Assembly (NCBI GenBank): GCA_903887415.1
Contig: CAISPO010000014.1
Coordinates: forward strand, 1 to 64,000
DNA: 64,000 nt
Source of the DNA: an uncultured Bacteroidota bacterium
GTDB lineage: Bacteria; Bacteroidota; Bacteroidia; Chitinophagales; Chitinophagaceae
Direction of reading: 5' to 3'
Position 1 is the first letter of the stretch, and the number at the start of each line of letters is the position of its first letter. The position numbers and the translations under genes are program-made. The notes under the pieces were generated by a model, which ran no database searches, had not been told where the DNA came from, and saw only the letters and a program-made list of their open reading frames with translations. Positions 58,646 through 64,000 of this stretch are shown one piece after another.

Positions 58646-59836
58646 TTAATTCCCGTCATTCCCCCTGTCATCATTCATCTTTTTTTCTTTTTCTTTTCTT
58701 ATTTCCTCCGGCGATTTTTCAGGCGCTGTATCCTGGTTTGCAGCGCCCGATGTTCCTTTTTCCAATATCTTTTCCAGTTGTTCCATTTTCCGCTGAGGCA
58801 GGTCGGCCTGCTGCAGCAATACATCGTAGCCTGTTGCATTGTCGTTGTTGAGCCACGAGCCGGTATAGGTGCGGTTTTTAAGCACCAGCTCCAAGGTGCC
58901 CACCGGCGGGTCGTCCTCCATCAGCCACTTGCCATCAGCAAGGGTTATATCCAGGCGCACATAATTTTTCTGGTCGCCAAATTTATACAGCCCGTCATAA
59001 AAGGCTACTTTGCCGGTGTGCAGGTCTTTCATATACCGCACATACAGGCTTACCGGTATTTCGTTGTCAAACTTGCCTTCGTAGTATTTTCTTTCCACCA
59101 CCTCTTTGCGCACCTTGGTGCCATCCTCATCAGCCGCCGCGCTGAGGGAATCCAGGTTTAGGGCGCTGGAGTCCGTTTTAGGAGTATCTATTATCGGGTG
59201 CTTTGCCAGCCATTCAAAATACTGGCGTTCCTTTTCTTCTTTCGCCAGGTATTGGTCTATAGTAGATGCCTCCAGGATATTTACCACCTGTCCGCCAAAA
59301 TAAAAGCCCTGTATCTTTTGTATCTCTTTGATGGTAATGCAAAACTCACCCCGACCTGCCACATCCTTTACAAACAGGTAGCCCATCAGCCTGTCGGGTA
59401 CTATTTTGTCAAAGCCCGCAAGGTCGTTGGTAAGCCGCTCCTGCTGCAGCTCATAACGGGCTATCACAATGCCCTTCCAGTTGATTCCAGAGTCTTCCCC
59501 TTTCGCCAGTACATGGCAAAAGCTGCCCATTATCTGGTGGTTATAGAACGGGTCAAAGTCTATGAGCGACTGCGGGTGGTTCTTTAAATTACTTAACTGT
59601 TTTTCGGCCTCCGGTGAGTGGTCTGAATTATGCGTCACCATACGCCACAACGTATCGAAAGGAGGGAAAAGGTAGTAGTAGCCGGCAGTATCCTTATGCC
59701 GCATGCAGCTTACGATACTGTTCATCAATTCCACTTCTGTCTTTGGCTCGCCCCGGTGCCTGTGTTTGTTGCCCGACGCACTGAAAAACCCGGCAAGCAG
59801 CAAACAAGTGAAAACAAAACCAACAAAATACCTCAT
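58646..59836 (-). CDS. Secreted protein of unknown function
   Basis: The 396-aa product has a hydrophobic N-terminus (MRYFVGFVFTCLLLAGFFSAS), a middle domain of mixed alpha/beta sequence and a C-terminal beta domain with GTLELVLKNRTYTGSWLNN (about 325-345), followed by a Glu/Lys-rich tail rich in EKSPEEIRKEKEKK. No known family is recognised. The beta part resembles lipocalin-like or META-type domains in outline only. It is monocistronic. Confidence 0.6.
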   Translation of the reverse strand: MRYFVGFVFTCLLLAGFFSASGNKHRHRGEPKTEVELMNSIVSCMRHKDTAGYYYLFPPFDTLWRMVTHNSDHSPEAEKQLSNLKNHPQSLIDFDPFYNHQIMGSFCHVLAKGEDSGINWKGIVIARYELQQERLTNDLAGFDKIVPDRLMGYLFVKDVAGRGEFCITIKEIQKIQGFYFGGQVVNILEASTIDQYLAKEEKERQYFEWLAKHPIIDTPKTDSSALNLDSLSAAADEDGTKVRKEVVERKYYEGKFDNEIPVSLYVRYMKDLHTGKVAFYDGLYKFGDQKNYVRLDITLADGKWLMEDDPPVGTLELVLKNRTYTGSWLNNDNATGYDVLLQQADLPQRKMEQLEKILEKGTSGAANQDTAPEKSPEEIRKEKEKKMNDDRGNDGN

Positions 59837-59882
59837 TCAAAATAATTAGGAACCAATAAAGTTAGGGTTTTTGGCGGAAAGG

Positions 59883-61421
59883 TTACTGCTTTACGAACTT
59901 CTGAACATAACTGCCATTGACTTTAACAAAGTACACGCCTGGGGGCAGACTGGCAACATTTACTTGTACCGATTTGGAATTGTATTGATTGTTGTAGATA
60001 GTTTGGCCAAGGAGGTTATAAATGGAGACGGAGGCTATTTTATCGGATGAGGAAATGGTTAGTTCTGATGTAGCGGGATTGGGTGAAATGGTAATTGTTT
60101 CAGCGGGAACATTAATATTATTAACCGAAGTAGGCGGTATGAACCTATTGCCGCATGTGTGACCATCATGCTCATAATAGATTAGGTTTTTGGAGTCAAC
60201 AAGAAATCCGTCAGTCCCAGCCCCGGAAGCGTAATGGTTTAGCAACCCAAGCGGATATTTGTAGTTTGTAGGGCCTACAAAATTTTCGAAAATCGGGAAG
60301 TATAGAACCCCATTGATACTGCCACTAGTGCCGAACCCTAAGACGCTGTATAGCGTACCTGTCGCGCAGTAAGTCGTGTCGTCAGGCACTATGGAATACA
60401 AGTTAGCATTATTGTATTCCTCCGGCATTTCCACCGTATCAATTAACAAACTAGAATCACAATTCAGCGCTCCGACATTTTCCGCAGATGAGTAAATAAA
60501 TGGGCCAGCAGGCCATGAGAGCGGGTTTACAGGCCAGGGCGCTATATAAGTCGAGACCTGAGAATTAATGGAATAATTGGTTCCTGATGCTGATGTACTT
60601 ACGGCTGTAACAGTATCGAGGTAGTAATATTCTACAGGATAACAACTCGCGCCATAATGTTCAAAATAATCATTGCATGAGCTATACTCATAAACATCAC
60701 CAACATCCCAGCCGTACAAATCCTGAATGCTGGGGTTTACAAACGCTATCAAAGAGAAGACAGAATTGGCTTTTGTTGGTGCTGATGAAAAGGAAAGCAC
60801 ATAATCTAAATAGTAATCCAGCCCTTGCCTGTAAGCCGAATCAGGCGCATGGTAAGGGAAAGTATATAAGTCGAAAACTTTTACAAACCCATGATTTTTG
60901 CTAAGCACAATCTGAAAGCTATCAACAGGATCTGCTACTACTATCCCTGCCGGATTATGTGCCGTGATCAATATTGTCTTTACCGAATCGACAACGCCTA
61001 AAACTGTAAGCGTGTCGATGCTGGTTAACGTTGCTACATAATACAATGTAGTAGTGTCATGATAAAAAGTCCATGAATCTCCAATATTTGCCTGCGTTTT
61101 GATAACGACTGAATCTTTCCATAGGTTATCAAAAATAAATGTGCCGTCACTTCGTTGTACAACATGTTTCCCGAGCCAGCTACCACTCGTGGAATCTAGA
61201 ACTGTACCACTTCCGGAAGGAGAATAATATCCCCTTGGTGTATGGTAGGGGTAGTAAATTATTGAATCAGCGCTAATTGCTGTGGAGTCGATCCGTATTC
61301 CTCTTAGATATCCATTGCTGTTGGTAAAATAATGCTTAAAGCCCGCCTGCAGGCATCGGTAGTTCTGAGCATTGCAAAAAAAAGCCGTGAACAATAGGAT
61401 ACAGAGTAATATCTTTTTCAT
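59883..61421 (-). CDS. T9SS cargo protein with C-terminal sorting domain
   Basis: The 512-aa protein starts with a signal peptide (ending FFCNAQ). The middle is a large beta-rich domain without a known catalytic motif. The last 75 residues form a type A sorting domain: ETITISPNPATSELTISSSD, then SIYNLLGQTIYN and LPPGVYFVKV, which directs export by the type IX system and attachment to the surface. Its upstream region and sorting domain closely match those of the neighbouring 61558 gene. Confidence 0.9.
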   Translation of the reverse strand: MKKILLCILLFTAFFCNAQNYRCLQAGFKHYFTNSNGYLRGIRIDSTAISADSIIYYPYHTPRGYYSPSGSGTVLDSTSGSWLGKHVVQRSDGTFIFDNLWKDSVVIKTQANIGDSWTFYHDTTTLYYVATLTSIDTLTVLGVVDSVKTILITAHNPAGIVVADPVDSFQIVLSKNHGFVKVFDLYTFPYHAPDSAYRQGLDYYLDYVLSFSSAPTKANSVFSLIAFVNPSIQDLYGWDVGDVYEYSSCNDYFEHYGASCYPVEYYYLDTVTAVSTSASGTNYSINSQVSTYIAPWPVNPLSWPAGPFIYSSAENVGALNCDSSLLIDTVEMPEEYNNANLYSIVPDDTTYCATGTLYSVLGFGTSGSINGVLYFPIFENFVGPTNYKYPLGLLNHYASGAGTDGFLVDSKNLIYYEHDGHTCGNRFIPPTSVNNINVPAETITISPNPATSELTISSSDKIASVSIYNLLGQTIYNNQYNSKSVQVNVASLPPGVYFVKVNGSYVQKFVKQ

Positions 61422-61557
61422 AGGGTTGATGTTATATAGTAAAGATAACTATTTTTCCATTTGGTGTTGACCACCAGAAATAAATGAAACGTAAAACCTT
61501 TGTCGAAAAACATTGAAACCGCAGGAATGCGGCCGCACCCTGTTGAAAAAGGGGGGA

Positions 61558-63264
61558 TTACTGCTTTACGAAATTCTGAACATAACTACCGTTGACTTTA
61601 ACAAAGTAGATGCCTGTAGGCAGATCGGCTACATCGATTGCTACCCGGTCGGAGTTGTGCTGACGGGAATACACCGTTTGTCCGAAAAGGTTTGTAATGG
61701 CTATCTGCCTGATAATTATAGATGCTTCGATCGTCAACTGTTCACTTACAGGGTTGGGGAAAACAGTGATCGTTTCTGTTTTTGGGGAAGCGACTATTTG
61801 TTCGGGTGGAGTACAGAGCATACAGGGAACAGTCAAAGGGGCATAGGTATATTTCGCAATAAATAACGCCTCTCCCACCATGGTATCAAGTGCAAGCGTA
61901 TCTGCTCCAAAATAGATCGGCGTTTCTTCATAATCGCCCGCAATGATCAGGTTTCCCTTCCCATCCAGTTGCATGCCCATCAGATCATCGCCCCCGCTGA
62001 TATAAATACTTGCAGACCCATCAACATACTTTCCGCAGGCATCGTATTCTGCAATGAACATCGGGTCTGTAAGTATGGATGGCTCAAACACAGAATGACC
62101 ATCGAATAGCATGGCTCCCCAGGGATAACACATACCTGCGATCCACACATTGCCACAGGTATCTGCAGAAACACAAGCTGCTGTGCCGGGGCTTGCTGAG
62201 TTAGCCCAAAGCATCTCGCCCGAAGAGTCGTATTTTATCAGCAATGCGTTCTTAGGGCCTATCGCGTTCATTGTATCCGAGCCGATGATGAAGTTAGAAT
62301 CGGCCAATCCCACCGCAATGAGGTTCTCCCGGGCATCGGTCGTAATGCCGAACACAGAAACATGTTTGCGCATATCGAACGCCCACCGGGGAGCTCCGCT
62401 GCTGTCAAACCGCGCCAGGAAGGAGTACTGATATGGGTATGGAGCACCGGCGGCAAAGAAAGAATCTGTAAGGGTATCGCTGCCCACGTTCATCGTTGCA
62501 GAAGTATACTGCCCGGACAAATAAAGATCACCGCCTTTAGCGACCGACAGTACCGCTGAATAATCATCGCTTTGCCCTCCGAAATTTTTCGCCCAAATGT
62601 TGTTCCCATCCGTGTTGTACTTGGCAAGAATGATATCCGCAGTTCCGGTAGTAGGCCCTTTATTGATAAGCGCAAAAGAACCAACTATGGCGGTATCAGT
62701 CCTGAAGGTAGTAGTAACGTATACATTGCCCCACATGTCTGTAGCTACACCCCCCGAAGGATATGACACCCCCCCGCTGGGATCAATACCAGCAGCAATA
62801 TTTTCCGCCCATAGTGCGTTCCCGGCTGGCGAGTACTTTGCCAGGAAATTCATTGGGTAAACCGAAGGGTTATGTAGGGTGTGCGACCCAATAACGCATA
62901 TTGCGCTGTCGTAAATGCCTAATACGTATAGATTCCCAATACTATCGGTGGTGATTGCCGTCAGGCGTCCCGACGAACTATCAACAGTTACAACCCATTG
63001 AAAGTTGCCTGTAGGATCAGCTTTAACAAGGAAAATTCTTAGGTAAGCATTTGATTCCGGTAATGTGATCGGACCGAAAGTAACCGCTCCTGACTCACAG
63101 ACAAATGTCCCTCCCGAATAAATGTTTCCAGAGGGATCGACCGCTACCAAAGTGGCTTCAACAGTATTGTTCGAGCCCGCACTGCCAATAGCCCAGTTCC
63201 AACTTTGCGAACGCGTGATCATGGAAGAGCAGATGCAGACGATCGCTAGCAGTATATTTTTCAT
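61558..63264 (-). CDS. T9SS cargo protein with SBBP-like beta-propeller repeats
   Basis: The 568-aa protein has a signal peptide (ending TRSQ), then repeated blades of the SBBP/Ig-like type: ATLVAVDPSGNIYSGGTFVC, LTAITTDSIGNLYVLGIYDS and DYSAVLSVAKGGDLYLSGQY, with the recurrent D-x-x-GN-[LIV]-Y. It ends in a type A sorting domain (ETITVFPNPVSEQLTIEASI, LPTGIYFVKVNGSYVQNFVKQ). It is probably displayed on the surface by the T9SS. It stands upstream of a related gene at 59883. Confidence 0.9.
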   Translation of the reverse strand: MKNILLAIVCICSSMITRSQSWNWAIGSAGSNNTVEATLVAVDPSGNIYSGGTFVCESGAVTFGPITLPESNAYLRIFLVKADPTGNFQWVVTVDSSSGRLTAITTDSIGNLYVLGIYDSAICVIGSHTLHNPSVYPMNFLAKYSPAGNALWAENIAAGIDPSGGVSYPSGGVATDMWGNVYVTTTFRTDTAIVGSFALINKGPTTGTADIILAKYNTDGNNIWAKNFGGQSDDYSAVLSVAKGGDLYLSGQYTSATMNVGSDTLTDSFFAAGAPYPYQYSFLARFDSSGAPRWAFDMRKHVSVFGITTDARENLIAVGLADSNFIIGSDTMNAIGPKNALLIKYDSSGEMLWANSASPGTAACVSADTCGNVWIAGMCYPWGAMLFDGHSVFEPSILTDPMFIAEYDACGKYVDGSASIYISGGDDLMGMQLDGKGNLIIAGDYEETPIYFGADTLALDTMVGEALFIAKYTYAPLTVPCMLCTPPEQIVASPKTETITVFPNPVSEQLTIEASIIIRQIAITNLFGQTVYSRQHNSDRVAIDVADLPTGIYFVKVNGSYVQNFVKQ

Positions 63265-63377
63265 AGGGCCGACGTTATATAGTAAAGATAACTATTTTAT
63301 CTGCTATTGCTAAAGAAGCAGCCTCAAAATATATTGGCCCGGCAATAACAAAGAAAAATTCCCGTTTGTGGATTAAA

Positions 63378-63385
63378 TACATTTG
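63378..63385 (+). promoter_or_regulatory. -7 box just before the last gene
   Basis: TACATTTG matches the -7 consensus and ends 3 bp before the GTG at 63389, so the message is probably leaderless or almost so. No -33 TTG at the right distance. Confidence 0.5.
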
Positions 63386-63388
63386 CAC

Positions 63389-63919
63389 GTGAAAAAAATC
63401 ATCGCAGTAATCCTCCTGATCATTTGCTGCCAAAGCAACGTATTTGCCCAAAGCAAAAACAATTTATACGCAGACCTTACTATAAATAATCTGGGTACTT
63501 CTGTGACCTATGACCGCAGAATAGTGAAGCATTTTGATATGGGCATAGGTTTCTCGGTGAACGATTTTAATTCCGATCAGTACCACAATATTAAGTTTGC
63601 CACATTCCTTGATTTCCGCCCCTACCGTGTGGTTAGACGAAACCTGTTTTTCGGGATAGCAGATATTGGAATGATGTTTTACGGCGGGCGGATACCACAG
63701 CCTGATAAAGCCTCGCTTAATCCCAACAGCCTGTACGTCGGTTTAGGTCTCGGATACGGTGTCCGGATCAACAAGCGGGGTATGGGGCCATACATATCAC
63801 TATCCATGGACGGCTCCACGACGCACCAGATCACGCACAACGCGTCTTTAGCGCCACAGGCAAGGGATTACATTGTATTTGATGCGGAATTAGTACTCGC
63901 GGTGGGCTTTAAATTCTAA
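63389..63919 (+). CDS. Outer-membrane beta-barrel-like protein
   Basis: The start used is the GTG at 63389 (MKKIIAVILLIICCQSNVFAQ after the initiator), since a TTG two codons earlier overlaps the -7 box. The 176-aa product has a signal peptide and a small barrel with Tyr/Gly-rich strands (ADLTINNLGTSVTYDRRIVK; LYVGLGLGYGVRINKRGMGP), ending LVLAVGFKF with terminal Phe. Its function is unknown. A hairpin follows at 63949-63972. Confidence 0.7.
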   Translation: MKKIIAVILLIICCQSNVFAQSKNNLYADLTINNLGTSVTYDRRIVKHFDMGIGFSVNDFNSDQYHNIKFATFLDFRPYRVVRRNLFFGIADIGMMFYGGRIPQPDKASLNPNSLYVGLGLGYGVRINKRGMGPYISLSMDGSTTHQITHNASLAPQARDYIVFDAELVLAVGFKF

Positions 63920-63948
63920 ATGGAAATTATGGATCGTAGATAATAACA

Positions 63949-63972
63949 AATGCCCCTTCAAATAGGGGCATT
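63949..63972 (+). terminator. Hairpin after the last gene
   Basis: AATGCCCC and GGGGCATT form a perfect 8-bp stem over TTCAAATA, 29 bp after the stop. It is followed by GTCAAATTGTC and not a T-run, so it is a weak terminator or part of a dispersed repeat (compare 58617-58645). Confidence 0.5.
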
Positions 63973-64000
63973 GTCAAATTGTCGAATCGGCACATTTTCA

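Noticed and set aside
1-64000. tRNA and rRNA genes
   Set aside because: No cloverleaf-like sequence with a GTTCGA-type arm or rRNA signature was seen in the intergenic regions. Neither att junction lies in a tRNA gene.

Overview
The window is a piece of a Bacteroidota chromosome, most likely from the Chitinophagales. The evidence is a SusC/SusD pair, two proteins with type IX secretion sorting domains, paired DUF3857 proteins, few Shine-Dalgarno sequences, and many promoters that fit the Bacteroidota pattern (TTG, 19-20 nt, TAnnTTTG). No rRNA, tRNA or CRISPR array was seen.

Positions 1-22940 are mobile DNA inserted into comM (yifB), which lies on the minus strand. comM is cut twice. Its 5' part is 22938-23780, a middle piece is 14450-14667, and the 3' part must lie left of the window or be lost. 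Element 1 (from left of position 1 to about 14450) carries an IS3-type transposase start, an XRE regulator, an ArdC-like antirestriction protein, two TraG/VirD4-like ATPases (one with a nuclease-like tail), an RNase H-fold protein, a second XRE regulator, an SH3 lipoprotein, an Mrr-like nuclease and a large serine recombinase. Five copies of an 18-bp palindrome (TTTACC-6 nt-GGTAAA) lie 45-85 bp upstream of five of its genes and look like a regulon.

The second insertion (about 14667-22938) is AT-richer and composite. It contains several copies of one att-like architecture: 9-bp arms in inverted orientation, 18 nt apart. These sites split it into a two-gene unit (large serine recombinase plus a 58-aa protein) and a longer unit with small DNA-binding-like proteins, an HUH-type Rep-like protein, a type II restriction-modification pair and a small serine resolvase. 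The promoter of the large recombinase lies inside its own att arm, so integrase binding could shut off its own gene. A 64-aa relative of the 58-aa protein is present in element 1. This small family, linked to serine recombinases, is a candidate excision factor.

From 22938 on the content is ordinary chromosome. It holds a TPR membrane protein and porin, a lipoprotein, PadR-PspC, a YjjG-like nucleotidase, a cupin, a TMEM175-like channel, a ParE/RelE-type toxin-antitoxin pair, rpsO-pnp, a response regulator with a multi-PAS histidine kinase, a PDZ protein, a DUF721 protein, two DUF3857 proteins, the rplM-rpsI-rpsB-tsf operon, a SusC-SusD-lipoprotein operon, outer-membrane barrels, a MoxR-like ATPase and two T9SS cargo proteins. 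Ribosomal protein S2 and PNPase both carry long Gly/Arg-rich C-terminal tails. Short palindromic repeats are scattered between the chromosomal genes.
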